Part shown: one piece after another, positions 1 to 12,043 of the stretch | How positions within the stretch are numbered: position 1 is the first letter of the stretch | How the letters are laid out: every line of letters starts with the position of its first letter | Origin: Isoetes taiwanensis | Lineage: Eukaryota > Streptophyta > Lycopodiopsida > Isoetales > Isoetaceae | DNA length: 64,000 nucleotides | Reading direction: 5' to 3' | NCBI GenBank assembly: GCA_021234155.1 | Contig: JAJEKV010000028.1 | Location: 15,003,928 to 15,067,927, forward strand | Position numbers and translations under genes: made by a program | Notes under the pieces: generated by a model | What the model was told of the DNA's origin: nothing | What the model saw: only the letters and a program-made list of their open reading frames with translations | Databases searched by the model: none

Positions 1-121
1 GGGCTCATCTGATTTCCTGTAATGGCTGCCCCAAGTGGGCTGATTGCCCTAAGTGGACTCAACCCTTGCCTCATTCTCAGTCTGTTCATCACCTGTAACC
101 TTCTTGTCTTCACCTCCTCAC

Positions 122-2319
122 TCAATACCCTTTGAAAACCAAAAACAGATGCCACTCAGACACCCCCCTTGGGTACATAAACTCCCTAAGCCTTGCAGCA
201 CTTGCAACTTCAGCTGCATCAGCTATCTTCCTCCTCTCTCTCTCCTCCCTGTTAGCCTGTGCCCTCTTGGCAGCCTCCTCCCTTTCAGCCTTCCTCCTTG
301 CAGTCTCCACCTTCCTTGCTGCCAGCTGCTCCAATTTCAATTTCTCGGCCTCTGCTCTTCTTGCCCGTTCTCCTCTCAATGCCTCGCAGAAACCATCACT
401 CGATATGTGCAACTCTTCCCCCCAGATCTGGGGCAAAGCCCCTCTTCCTTGCCCTCGTGGCCTGGGATGGCCGCACACATGTTTGAGATGGTTCTTGCAA
501 ACCAGCCATAGACCCTCCAACATCATAGACATGCACCTGACTTACAGGAGCCTGAGAAGCCATCACTGCAGCAGCACCTTCATCACCAATTTCATGTTCC
601 ACATGGACAGATTGTGGCACATGCTCACTAGCTGGAATGTGTAGTGTTTGGTCAATTTGCACATCAGTTGGGAGTTGTCCAGGTAAGGCCTCCCATAGCT
701 GGTGCACTTTTGCCATGTCAAACCCTTCCATTGGTTCCATAGCTGGATGGTACTCTTTTCCAGATTGCTCATGGCCTTCTGTAATGTCTTCAACATGCAC
801 CCTCCCAAACCTAGTACACTCTTGGCCTGGCCTAACCTTTTCCTGGTCAAAGGGCCACATACCAGTGGCCCTAAAACCTGCCTTGATGTTGTGGGGTTGT
901 TAGGGCCACATGCAATTGATTGCGAAATCAATTCTGCTATCTCCTTCCTCTTTGGCTCTGCCCTCCCTTTGCTAACCATGTAGGCAGCTCTAAGCCTCTT
1001 GAATGATGCCTTGAAGGGGGCAAAGCATGCCACATCTAGAGGTTGAAGTCTATGAGATGTGTGTGCAGGCAATAAGGGAAAGTGAATGCCTTTCTCTCTT
1101 GCTGCCAATATGACTTCTAGATCTACATGGCTGCCATGACCATCCAAAATGATACACCAACTGGGACTCTGGGGATACACCACGTGGGACTCTTGCTGCA
1201 AAATGTGACATCCATGATTTAAACAATTCTGATGTCATCCAAGCTGAAGTCTGGACAGCCTGAATGGCACCCTCTTCGCATCTTGCAATGTTGTCCTGCC
1301 TCATTCGATTACCCTTAAAAATGTACATGTTGGGGATCCTATACCCCTCAGCATTAACACATATCAAAGTAACCCACTACCTGTTGTTCATAACGACCTC
1401 ACTCACCCTGTTTCCCCCCTGCCTAGCTATGATTTTCAGCCCCTTCACTTTCCTTGCCTGAATTCCAGTCTCATCAGCGTTCCATATCCTTGAGGCTGGG
1501 AAGGCAAACTCAACACAAATCTGCTTGAGCTCAGCATAAAAGTTGTCGAGGTTCTCCTGAGTCATGGCACAGTCATGGCACAGCCAAGTAAAAGTTTATA
1601 GTACATAATTCAAAAGTTTCGCCAAGTCCAAGTATATATAAATGTAATAATAATAATAACTTTAGCCAAATTAATATCATAAAATACTGTAAAATTCTGA
1701 AAAATAGCCAAACCATTTTTTATGAAAAAATGTATAGTATGCTTAATTTTTTCCCTGCTAGTCACATCTAGGATTTATGTACTCCTGAGTGCAACTTCGG
1801 GGTGCCTTTTTGCTTAAAGACCTTCCACCACTTCTTGCCTGGTACTCCAGATATCCCACAAGACCCCCCTGCTCTAGCCATCTATGCTGTCTTTTTCTTA
1901 ACAGCAGATAGGGTAACTCCCATTCCTTGCTCTGCCATGCTAAGGGCTTAATTAACTAGCTCCTCCTCTTGGAGAGTTGTCAATATTTGTGGACGGTTTG
2001 TTTGCTTGTGGGTTGTTCGACCATATAGCCAATCTCTGATTGTGGATTCTGGTATACCAGACCTCCTTGATGCCTCTCTAATCGAAATGCCAAGTTCACT
2101 TACCTCTTCGAGGATGTCGAGCATTTGCTCCTCTGTCCATTGACCTCTCCTACTCGGCCTCCTTGACATTGGACTGGTAGCAGCACTGCCATGTGGTGCC
2201 CTCCTCTTTGTCCTGGATGCGCAAACTCTCTTAGATGACGCCGGTCTCCTGGTAACTCTCTCAGCATTGGATTCTCTTTGTGCCCTCGTCGAAACCATGG
2301 CTGTCTTCGTGCTCTTCAT
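122..2319 (-). pseudogene. pogo/Tigger-like DDE transposase relic (copy 1)
   Basis: Decayed transposase of the pogo (Tc1/mariner superfamily) type, read from high to low coordinates. A pipsqueak-like helix-turn-helix lies at about 2165-1990 (RRGQWTEEQMLDILEEVSEL, then STIRDWLYGR). A CENP-B-like stretch with KKWWK follows near 1830. The DDE_1 catalytic core runs from 1565 to about 900: the first Asp is in NADETGI, the second in ILDGHGSH, followed by LPAHTSHRLQPLDV. TGMWPF near 860 matches the usual end of the domain, and a Lys/Glu/Arg-rich coiled-coil-like tail lies at 532-122. A TAG stop interrupts the core at 1377-1379, and the reading frame changes near 1165, 880 and 530, so it cannot make transposase. 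The 3' end may lie beyond the window. No terminal inverted repeats were identified. Family assignment is firm; element limits are not. Confidence 0.85.
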
Positions 2320-2891
2320 AGCCTCCTCTCGAGAACATATGAACTATGAAAGGAGGGCAGGATTTTATATCCATGGAAGCCATAGCGGAAGTCGGAGAAT
2401 TGAATTCAGAAGAATGCAATCGAGTGCTAGGTTTGGACGCCAATTCAAATCACCTGCATTGAATTTGTCTTTCAAATCAGCATGCTCGGGGTATTTTCTC
2501 CAGCACGGATGTGGTCATTCAGTGCATGGATATGGTCACTCAGGGCACGGTGCCTGGGACCTGAACTCACGACAGAGGCAACGGCAGGCACGGTTGATGG
2601 ACGCTGGTGTCTCGGTTGATGGAACCTCACTCAATGACACCTGGCCACAATACGACGATACGTAGACATGTGGACCCATGGCAGCATGGAGTTAAACCGC
2701 GTAGGGACGGGGGGCTGATCCATACTCCTAGGTGGGGTCACGGCAGAGGGCGACCATACCCTATAAGATCAAACTAGAATTTTAGAAAGTTGCAGAATAG
2801 AAATTGAATCCATACATCATGCTAGGTTTAAAAAAGGCCAAGCTCTTTATCATTTCCTGCACAAACCCAACAACAGAATTAGAGAAATAAT

Positions 2892-4097
2892 TTAGAAAGC
2901 AAAATTCAAAAAAACAAAGCTATAAAGAGGACACGCACAACACTTAGAAGTGGAAGAATTTTGACAAAGTTGGAGGAATCCATTAGCCATTACATAAAGT
3001 GCATTTGCAGTTGTAGCTGCAATCTCTAAGCCTTGCCTCTTAATGGCAAGTGTCTCTCCATGCAATTCTTTCTGCATACTCTCTTGCCTTGCATGCCATT
3101 CCATCTTGGATTCTTCACTTTTTTGCATCAAATTGATCCATCCATCTACACCACGAGGCATTCTACCCCTTTTCTTCCCGGTTCCGGGGGATTATCATTA
3201 CCATCAATATTTCCACCATCAGGACCCACTGGTGTATTTGGGACCTCATTGACATCATCCTCATCCTGCATGATGTCTGGGTCATTCCCTTGTATTGATT
3301 AACCAAATAAAATTTAGAGTATGAATGTAACATGAATAAATAAAATGACTAGAATAAGTATTACCTAGTGTTGAATGTGGAGTGGTGAAAGAGCTTGGAA
3401 TGGAAGATTCAGACACAAGGCCACCAGGATTAACTGATGTCTTTCTTCCATAACATCTGTCCATTGCATCATAAACATCCATGAAAAAGTTAATAGGCAA
3501 ATTGCAATCTTTGCGCTCCGCACTAGACATTTGCCAGTAGCTATTTCGCCCGCTAGGAATGTCCCTTTCATAATCATTGATCTTCTTAAAGTCTCCTGCC
3601 AGCCCCTCCCATTTTGTCAAGCAAGCTTTATGAGATCTTCTAACATCGTGTTTCCAACAATAATCTTCAATCTCGCTCCATTTTACATCTCGTTTCTTCA
3701 TTTTCTCTCTACATCCTCCAAACATACGCTTCTCCTCATCTGCCTTCTTGGCAGCTTGAAGAATCGTCAATTCATGAGCAGCCCAATGAGTACTCACATA
3801 ATTTCTTACATTCTTGGAATTGGCAGGTCCTTGGGCAAAATTCTCTACATTAGAAGCACCATTACTATTACCAGTGCAAGAATTATAAATTTCTTCCAAT
3901 TCTTGTGTTTCTTGTACACAATCTTCATTGTTTAGGAGGCCTGTAAAAGAGTTCTGCTATAAAAGTATTTATTTTACAAAATAGACTTGAGAATTGAAAA
4001 TTAATAAATCAGAAATGGAAATACAGACCTGGCTAATCTGTTGTGCATAAATTCGAAATCCAGCGTTGTGGGCGAAATTGCTGCCGTTTCCTCTCAT
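2892..4097 (-). CDS. Trihelix (Myb/SANT-like) DNA-binding protein, three exons, intact
   Basis: Best-preserved gene here. Exon 1 is 4097-4029 (ATG; MRGNGSNF..., 23 codons, phase 0). Exon 2 is 3953-3365 and exon 3 is 3288-2892. Both introns have GT-AG ends and the phases join cleanly: CAG/gt to cag/AAC, then G/gt to aag/GG. Exon 2 holds a trihelix-type domain: tryptophans in THWAAHE, VKWSEIEDYCW and LTKWEGLAGDF, followed by an aromatic and basic segment (SYWQMSSAERK) and FFMDVYDAMDR. Exon 3 has an acidic run (DPDIMQDEDDVNEV), a basic patch (GRKRGRMPRG) and a helical C-terminal part as in trihelix factors. A further splice near 2945 is possible, so the C-terminus is uncertain. Proposed role: nuclear, sequence-specific DNA binding. 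Plant PIF/Harbinger elements also encode Myb/SANT-like proteins, but no Harbinger transposase is visible next to it. Confidence 0.75.
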
Positions 4098-4175
4098 TGT
4101 TTGAATGCTTGAAATCACCGAAATCACTGTAATAGAAAGAACTTGAATGCATAAGAAAACGTCTTGATGGCCTTT

Positions 4176-4185
4176 GTATATATAC
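4176..4185 (-). promoter_or_regulatory. TATA box of the trihelix gene
   Basis: GTATATATAC lies about 80 bases upstream of the ATG at 4097, which would put transcription start near 4150 with a short leader. The motif is palindromic, so strand is assigned from the gene. It supports 4097 as the true start. Confidence 0.5.
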
Positions 4186-4239
4186 TCCACAAATGGCGCC
4201 AAGTTCTGTTACTCCACATGAGTGGAAAGAGGAGTTCAA

Positions 4240-5460
4240 TCTAGCCGGTAAGGTTTCTAAATGTCGGTTAGATTTTCATAAAAGGACAAAGCCAGACGAA
4301 AATTCGGTCTTTCGGAAGTGGCAACGAACTTCCGAAAAAAAGGAGTTCACCTTTGCTACGTAAGCCAAAATGGGTTCGCTTAAATCAATGGGAATGGCCG
4401 ATTTCGGATCTGGGATTGCCACATGGCAAGGTAATCCGTAACTCGGTTTAATGGGAATGCACCCTAAGTATAATGGCCCAATATGTCGGTGTTCCCTGTT
4501 TAGCGAGGGAGCTTATTCCTTGCACGCACATTTTCTACTGCTATGTCTGTTTTTGGCCTCACTAGACGATTATATTGTAACGAGTATCACTTTTTTGAAC
4601 GAAATATATGGGCTTTCCAGTGCTATGCTTCTTTGTCACAAATTGTGTACTATTGTCTGTAAATTGCTCGGAAATGGATATTAAACATCCCAACATTTTT
4701 TGCTATTGTTCCCACTGTCGTATTTCTAATCAAAATTTGTGTATACGCGCAATTCTCGCTTTATCATATGAGCCGCAATTCTCGCTTAGGCTCGGGCCCT
4801 CGCAGGCCCGATCTTCTGGTGGTTCGATCCTCGGACCCTCCATCATCCCTCGATTCACTGATCACCAGGGAAATTTTGAAACAGCGCAGCGGGGCTCCAG
4901 ATTGCATCCACATGCACCTCCATTCAATCGTGTGATTTCTTCCCTTGCCATGTTGGTGCCTTTGGTTGCATCCAACCTGTCGGACATGGAAGACAACAAT
5001 CGATGGTGCATATTAAGGGCATATAAATACAGACACCATATGGTCGTAGTAGTCGCCGTATCCCATCCCGTCGTATCTACTACCTATCATCCTGGAGCCA
5101 ATATACGCAAATGAGTTTTGTACGTTTTCAACTGTAATAATTAGCACAAGGACACATGTTGCAAAGAATGTATACAGCATTGCCGAACCACTGACTGTGC
5201 GCTACGAACATCGTGGATTCTGGTATTAGGGTTATCTTCTAATCTTCTTCGCTTAGTGGAGGCGACTATCGTTCTTCTTCTGCGAGATGCCTCGAACAGA
5301 ATTTTGTTACAAGGTCAAAAACATCTTCTCTTTTCACTCGAATCCCTTTTTGGCTTTATACTATCATCGCAAATCTAAGTAATAGGGGAAGCCAATGCCG
5401 AGGATCACCATAGCTACAATACTAGCATCTGAGAATTTCAACACCTCCCGGACTTGGGAC
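4240..5460. other. Intergenic, no gene recognised
   Basis: Upstream of the trihelix gene. A short direct repeat (CGCAATTCTCGCTT, near 4747 and 4780) and a GGGCC-rich patch near 4795-4812 are visible. The open frames here have no recognisable domain. Confidence 0.4.
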
Positions 5461-5464
5461 TTAG

Positions 5465-6309
5465 GTGGGCGATACTAAGTACGGTGATTTTGATGGTAAG
5501 CTAGAGATGGAGGTGGAATCGCCAATCCCCCAAAGGAAACGGAGAGTCGATGCCCTATTAGAGCCATCGGAGTCTCCCAAAAGATTTTCAGGTTTCGATC
5601 GCTTCTTGTTTTGTAGGCGGGCGGATGGGGGGGAGGATGGGTCAGTATCCACAGTCAGTATTGAGCTGAATGGAAATATACCATAGAAGAGAGTGAAGAC
5701 ATTGAGTACATGCATGACACCATAGTGAACAAATGGTTGTGCAAAATTGGTGACTGCACATGTGCATGGGTGAAGAGAGGTGATTTGGAGAACCACTATT
5801 GAAGAAAGCATGACTGCATAAATTGGCAAGTTCCATAGGTGCCAAGGGGGCACAGGCCAAACCCTAGAAGCTTGCCGCCCAAGAAGAAGAGGTGTTATTA
5901 CGACACCATTATCTATGCCAGAGCCCATGATGCTGAATACAAGATAAACCAAAATGTAAGAAGGAAATGGAAGAGGGCCAAAGAGAGGGTCGAGAGGACT
6001 GTCGGAGATCAGATTGACAACGGTTTCTTGGCTCCACAAGATAGGGAGCTTTGGATACAGCAACAGATTGAGATTAAAAGAAATCAGGAACTGAAGATGC
6101 TGGACTGCCCGATGGAAGAAATAAAGGAAAGGATAAGGAAAAACTTTGGTAAATCACCGCTCATGGATCAAGAGCCTTCCCGTCATGCTGAAGGTGGGAA
6201 GAGGTCGCTTGCAACTCTAGGAAAAGATAAATTCGTGGAGAAGCCCATGCCCCAGACGCCCAGATTTGATAGTGACTGGCACTATTATCTCAATACTTTA
6301 CAGCTATAG
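5465..6309 (+). pseudogene. Broken C2H2-like, lysine-rich protein relic
   Basis: Two plus-strand open segments look like one decayed gene. The first (5465-5686) starts MGDTKYGDFDG and has a basic patch PQRKRRVD. After a frame change near 5680 the text continues in the frame of the second segment and includes a zinc-finger-like run, CKIGDCTCAW then DLENHY then RKHDC, with the Cys/Cys and His/His spacing of a C2H2 finger. That frame is stopped by TGA after ENHY (about 5799) and TAG after WQVP (about 5836). It then stays open to 6309 as a highly charged stretch (PKKKRCYYDT, RRKWKRAKERVERTV). Both stops are one base from TGG, so each may be a lost tryptophan. I do not recognise the family. Confidence 0.4.
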
Positions 6310-7290
6310 TTTGTTGCCTAGTTTTTTTTATTTCGGTTACTAAAGGGATTTGTACTCGGGTACGTGGCCCAACATAATTCAATCAGCTATTCAGTCGTGG
6401 CAACAAGCCCTATTCTAAAAGTAGGCAAGTCTGCATCAGATGCTGGGTTCATGTATGTGAAGTAAATGCCAAGTAGTTTGCCACAATTCTGGGTGATTTA
6501 TCTTATGAGGACTGTTGGGCCAATGAAGAATGCATCAGATCCTATTTGTTTTGAGTGTCATGTATCCATTTCATAATTTATCACCCACTGACTAGTAGGC
6601 ACACCGACCATCGGGTTGTAAGTCACTCAATTCCAATTTAAAAAAGGTGTCACCACATCCTCGTTCATTTTTTTGCCTTCGGAGTTTTCCTCTGAGGCAG
6701 CAAGAAAGGGAGCGTATGATCAATTCTCAAATGTTACCCCAGATTCTCCCTTTGTTAATGCCAATTGGATAGTAGCAGATGCTAGTTTTTTTTACATGCA
6801 TGTCAACTTCAGGTAATTGAGTTTACATGCTTTCTCATTGGCAGTGCCCTAGTTTCTTATGGGAATGGATTTTTGTAGCAAACATTGGAGCCTCGTCATT
6901 TTAGTTGCAGATCAAGAGGCTTGCTAGAAATTAGGATAGCTTTGCCTCTCTATACTGCATTTTGATTCTTACCAAGGCTTGCATGCATCCACAAGAGAGT
7001 TTGTGATACAAGAGTATTCCATGTCTGATTCTATGTTTAGTATGTGTTGTCTTTTGTTATGCTAATTTTATACTTCTAATGGTTCTTTTAGAACTTAAAA
7101 GTACTATGTTCTTCTGTGCATTCTCTGTGTATTTTAGAACTGAAGAGTGTTTCAATCTATGTTTAAGCATTCTCTGTTTTATTTAGAACTTAAGAGTCTC
7201 TACTTAAGCATTCTCTAACTTATAATTACTCTGTCGATGATTCTCCATCTCATGTTTAAATAGTATAAAACATCGCATCTAGATTTCTCG
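6310..7290. other. AT-rich intergenic sequence
   Basis: No coding region or known repeat recognised. Loosely repeated phrases built on agcattctctgt and tagaacttaagag occur at 7085-7215, suggesting a degenerate minisatellite. Confidence 0.4.
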
Positions 7291-7503
7291 TGCTTAGTAC
7301 GAGTGTAACAAAGTTTAATGATTCCTATATTTCTTTCAAATGTATGTGCCACATCGCAAGAAGCTTTGGGGAAAAGATTAAAGATGAATTATATTACATA
7401 ATATGTCGTTAATCTTTTCCCCAAAGAGCATGAGAAGTGGCATATACATTTAAAACAGGATCAGAAATCATTGCATTATGTTAAGTTCGCGCTAAGCGCG
7501 AGA
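7291..7503. repeat. Fold-back element 1 (arms about 100 bases)
   Basis: An imperfect inverted repeat closes on itself across this interval. The inner arm is CTTTGGGGAAAAGATTAA at about 7363-7381, with its complement at about 7411-7428. The outer arms pair AATGATT..AAATGTATGTGCC with its complement. The outermost left arm GCTTAGTACGAG pairs with the complement of CTTAGCGCGA at the right. MITE-like or fold-back DNA is the simplest reading; a microRNA-type precursor is possible. Confidence 0.65.
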
Positions 7504-7631
7504 AGTCCAGGTTGAATGCTTTATAATTTTTCAAAATAAGGAGAATGCTCTTTAACTCTACACGTGAAGCATAAGAGATTGCCATTACAATAAATTATTA
7601 TAGACCCAAAACATTGAAATGTAAGTCACAT

Positions 7632-7731
7632 TTCGCGCTAAGCGCGACAAGGTGGAAAGATTATAAAGATGTACTATGTAACATAATACATCTTTATAAT
7701 CTGTCCACTTACCTTACGCGCTTAGCGCAAG
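7632..7731. repeat. Fold-back element 2 (arms about 50 bases)
   Basis: The left arm begins TTCGCGCTAAGCGCGAC and contains AGATTATAAAGATGTA. The right arm is its near-perfect complement, ending GCGCTTAGCGCAAG. The same GCTTAGCGC palindrome ends fold-back element 1, so the two are related. Confidence 0.7.
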
Positions 7732-8955
7732 ACGTAGGTGCTTGTTGTCTATTTCCTAGACTTATAATAATTTATTATAAAAAAATGGCTAACTTAGATA
7801 TTCCTTGTGCAGCTACCAAGAGACCACTTGTTACAAGAATTAGTGCTCATCAAAGAATCCAAGAAGAACCCCAAGAAAGTGGTAGAAGAAACTGCGGATA
7901 TAGATCGGCCTTTGAGCATCAAGCTCATTGATGATGGCAGAGTCATAATATATGAGCTCAGTCAAGGGTTGTCAGAGATAATTCTGCCTGAGGAGCTGAA
8001 TGTTTTGTAACAGTGAACACGACAGGCTCAAAATATGATGTAGTCCTACAATAAAGAGAGAACAGAGATGGGGCCTTTAAAAAGGTAGGGCTGGTCCTTT
8101 CATGTGAGGAGCTGGGCAACCGTATCTATGTCTTCATAGTAGAGAAGACAGTGAAGAAGAACCTCAGCATTTGCAAATACAATGCAGATATAGATGAATT
8201 CAGACCAGATAAGACAGCAGACAGTGTTACAAAGCATGGCTGGCCTCTTTAAGGCTCAGTCCATACAATTCAGTCTATCTATGAGGAAATGCCCGTAGTC
8301 CAAAAAAACTTGCAAAAGAAACCATTATCAAGTTTCTACATATCAGGTTTTGGTGCTAGTCATGGTCCACTTGAGTCAGAATCTTTAGTCCTTATACCTC
8401 TACCAAAGATAGTGAAGGAAACATATTGTGTGAAGAAATCGAGGGTGGATGTTATAGACAAGTTGTTGAAGTTCAAGAAATGGTATCCACTTGGCTTAGA
8501 TGTCACAAGAAGGATAGCTATTGACAAACTAATAAGATCACCTATAGCATCTTTTATATCCAAGAACTTTTATCCCAAACGTGCCCAAAAAATATAGAAG
8601 TCCATGGTAGAATATCCCACCAAAGTACCAAATCCTGTTGATGATCTACCATGGGACACAACTACTGACAAGCCCTACCTATGGAAGACCTGGGATGACG
8701 TAAAGAGAGCGACATTATTTGCTACATAGTCATTGAGGGGGCACCATTCAGTAGAAGAAGAAAAACCACTTATAGAAAAGATGGATAAGATAGACGCCAA
8801 GGAATACAGGGAACACTACAGCTATAGTAATCAGAACCTTTAGTGCAGCAACATCTCAACTTGCACTCACTATAATAAGTGAAAACTTGAACACAATTGC
8901 AAAGGTAATACAATATTCCTCGTAAGTTAAGTACCTTGTTTATTTCTTAAGTATA

Positions 8956-9103
8956 CTTGCACGAAACTGCAGTCAAAGCATGCGCAGAGTCTCGGGCTTA
9001 GGCAAGGACTTTGGGTTCGCAACAGATAATAAGAAACACAAAGTCCCAATGCTAAGTGCGAGGCTCTGCATATGCTTGACTGCAGTCTCGTGCGTAGGGC
9101 GAG
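8956..9103. repeat. Fold-back element 3 (arms about 60 bases)
   Basis: The left arm starts GCACGAAACTGCAGTCAAAG and includes GCGCAGAGTCTCGGGCTTAG. The right arm, from about 9040, is its imperfect complement (CTAAGTGCGAGGCTCTGC, then GACTGCAGTCTCGTGC). It lies inside the coding relic, between its pieces. Confidence 0.65.
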
Positions 9104-9486
9104 TACAGTTTGTTTCTTGTTACCCGTCATTCTAAACGCGACATACACATCGAGGCGATACTAACTTGCTGTTTTTTTTTCCTTGTCTCACGCCCTATCG
9201 CATGGAGTTGAGGCAAGCTCGAAATCAATGGATTGAGCTTGGTTGTCTAGTTTCATCAAGAAAGAAGCGGGGAAAGAAGAAGAATAATTCCTATGAAGAT
9301 ATAATAAAGATGATCTTTAAAGTCATCATACAACAGAAAAAGAAGGATGTCATCGAGAAGGAAGAAGAAGCTAGCACCAAGAAGAAAAAGTCTAAGGAAG
9401 GACCCTCTGATTCCTACAACATAGTATTCAGTCTTGATTATGTATGAGACAAATGGAATGAGATGTGGAGCAGATGGGCCACAAAT

Positions 9487-9641
9487 GAGCTGCTTAGCAC
9501 GGGGACTCTGTGTTTCAAAATCCTCTATCATGCACTTAGCGTAGGGACTCTGTATTTTAAAATCCTCTATCGTACTGGCGAGAGATGATAAGAAACACAA
9601 AGTTCCCCCGTTAAGCCCCTGACTCTGTGCATGCTGATGAG
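9487..9641. repeat. Fold-back element 4, with an internal direct repeat
   Basis: Left-arm text GCTTAGCACGGGGACTCTGT and a second direct copy (ACTTAGCGTAGGGACTCTGT) face a complementary right arm with GTTAAGCCCCTGACTCTGTG. The phrase GATAAGAAACACAAAGT also occurs in element 3 near 9025, tying the two together. Confidence 0.55.
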
Positions 9642-11539
9642 CTTGTAGGGAAATCAAGCAAGGCTAAGAAGGAAGCCCTTGGAGATTTCAATGTTATAGA
9701 GCTAAGGGGTGCAGATGGCTTAAGGGAGGAAGAACTACTCAAGGCGCTCTAGTCAGTTTTGGATGCACAAAATTTCTACAACAAAAAATGTACACTCTTC
9801 TCCTGAAGCCTGCAAGTCCATGAAAGACCTCCGTATCAAGAGAGATGCCATCTCGAAGGAACTCTTCGAGATGTCTGGAATAATAAACCTATCTGATCAG
9901 GGTGTCTTAGACATGATGCGTATAATTGATGAAGACCTGCTCAGGCAATCAAAGTAATCACCTAGATTTATTCAGGCATATAAATCCAGAAATAAGGAAG
10001 AACCAGCCCATCTACCCGCAAAAGTATGTGTGGAGATGAAGTGCAAAGTAAGTGGGGACTTTGATATTCCTGAGACAGTCTTCTGAAATCTAATCTAAAT
10101 CTGAAATCTAAATCTCTGAAATCTCTGAAATCAGGGTTCTCTGGTAGTTGCCACCTAAACTTTCAAAAACAGGTTCATTGTTTGTAGTGGACTGTCGAAC
10201 ACACCATCAGGAGATAGGTTATTATATACCAATGATGTCCAATTGTCTGAAGCAAACCACTGAAGAATACATCACCATTGTCTTTCTGTCAGATCTTGTA
10301 ATGGAATATCCAAAGGTCATGCAGGCCACCACTCAGATGAAGGCCAATATGAGTGTAAGACATAGGGTACTGGTAGATGGGACCCTTGCTAAAAATAGTT
10401 ATATCAGTAATGGAATAAACAGTGATCACTTATGTGATCATAAATAAAGTAGCAGATGCAGTACATGACCTATACAAGCGTGATTCCAAAACGCTTCCTG
10501 AACCGATAATCAAATTTACAGAAAAGGACAGCTTGAACAATTACCACTAGACCGATGAACTTACAGCCAACATGATCGAGGAGGATTGCGAGAAGGAATT
10601 ATAATATAAGCAGGTTGGCCTGAAGGGAGGTAACAAGTGGAGATTTAGCGGGAACTTGACATATTATCTGATGGAAACATTTGTATCCAAGCGATGCTTA
10701 ATCTGTGATTACTTCGTTAATGAGAGCATGGGGCGTGAAGCTTTAAGAAATGGAAGAAATATCCAAAGCTGGGTGGCCATTGAGCAGCAAAAAGAGTTAT
10801 TGGAACTGTTCTATTCCCATGTGGAGAAGCATGAACCAGCATATGCTGGTAAGAAAGCACAGAGGGATAGAGCACAGGCTGAGAAAAACACAGGGTAGAG
10901 GATGCCACTTAAACCATATATTGTGCCGAGAGGAAACTACCCCGAATAACAAAAAACTAATCATCTTTGACTTGAATGGAGTTCTTCTGAAGACCTTCTC
11001 CAAAGTAGAGTACCGTACTGCAGCGGGGGTTCTAGAGACAAAGATCAAATGGGACCCAAGACCTGATGTTTAGAAACTATTAAGCCATCTTAAATACAGA
11101 GCAAGCATCGGTATATGATCTTTTCATGATAAGGGCTAACATAGTCGAGATTAGATCAGTTGTTCCTGAGCTGAAGGACTTTGACTTTCACGTCATTCTA
11201 GATCAAGGGTTTTATGAAGTTGTTCTCCGCCCACGTGGGACAAAAGATATCTTCATAAAAAATATACATGAAGCCATGGAGGTGATAGAAGGATTTCAGA
11301 AAAACCAGATATGTTTGGTGGATGATGATCCCACCAAGTATGCTTGAATGTAAAGAGCAGCTAGGGCAGCATAAATCCTCCATCGTGGCATCCAAATGAT
11401 GAAGATGAAGAGCATTGGGTATCAGCAGAAGCACTCAAAATGTTTGATTCATTCATATCAGCCTCCACAATTCTGTTTCCTAAGAAGCAGACTAGATTTG
11501 CAAAGACAGATGTCGATCCATTTGTAAAAATTATTGTCA

Positions 11540-12030
11540 ATGACTATGTACTCATATTTGTGGTATATATTGTACATGTATATAACTTATATTGATATAA
11601 AAGATGTTTTTAAATGGAAAACTATTATATTCTTGGCTCTTTCTTGTCTACACTCTCTTTTTTGCTGGTTTGATTGTCTATATATTTTAATGGACACAAT
11701 AAATGGTGTAATGAATGCAATTTATAAGTTAAAAAACCGAGTTGAAAAAAATAAACAATGGAATAATTTTAAATTAATAGAATCATGGTTGTATGTAAAC
11801 TTGATTGGATAAAGCCGAGATATATTCCAAATGTGAAAATGGTGGATACAACAATTTGGAACGAGCCCAAATTGGCCACGAATCTTTTGATGACCAAACT
11901 GTTCTACCTTCTGATGTTGCAAATAAGTTCAGTTTGTTAATGGAAAATAGGAAGGTAAAATGGCGCCCTGAACAATGAAAGTAGCAAGGGCAAAGCTCCC
12001 ATGAAAATGATTTTACATGAAGAATTTGTG
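11540..12030. other. AT-rich gap, nothing recognised
   Basis: Follows the coding relic. It is strongly AT-rich, with only short open frames that have no recognisable similarity. Confidence 0.4.
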
Positions 12031-12043
12031 ATTAGGCATACCT

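Larger units (their letters stand above)
7807..11530 (+). pseudogene. Long coding relic ending in an FCP1/HAD-like domain
   Basis: A series of plus-strand coding pieces, interrupted by single stops, frame changes and fold-back DNA. Pieces include 7807-8010 (DIDRPLSIKLIDDGRVII), 8289-8840 in one frame with TAG stops (FYISGFGASHGPLESE, later PYLWKTWDDVKRA), 9199-9447 (a lysine-rich run), 9763-9957 (KSMKDLRIKRDAISKE), 10148-10447 and 10600-10898 (KWRFSGNLTYYLMETF, SKRCLICDYFV). The last part, 10950-11350, resembles FCP1/SCP-type HAD phosphatases: LIIFDLNGVLLKTFSK at the motif I position (DxNG rather than DxDG) and ICLVDDDPTKYA at motif IV. Coding traces continue to about 11530 (EALKMFDSF). The rest matches no family I know. 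Several stops replace Trp or Gln codons, so the copy is dead. It could be a decayed host gene or a multicopy element-encoded protein. Confidence 0.5.

Noticed and set aside
4600-5114. 168-codon plus-strand frame
   Set aside because: No domain and no splice or promoter context; composition does not look coding.
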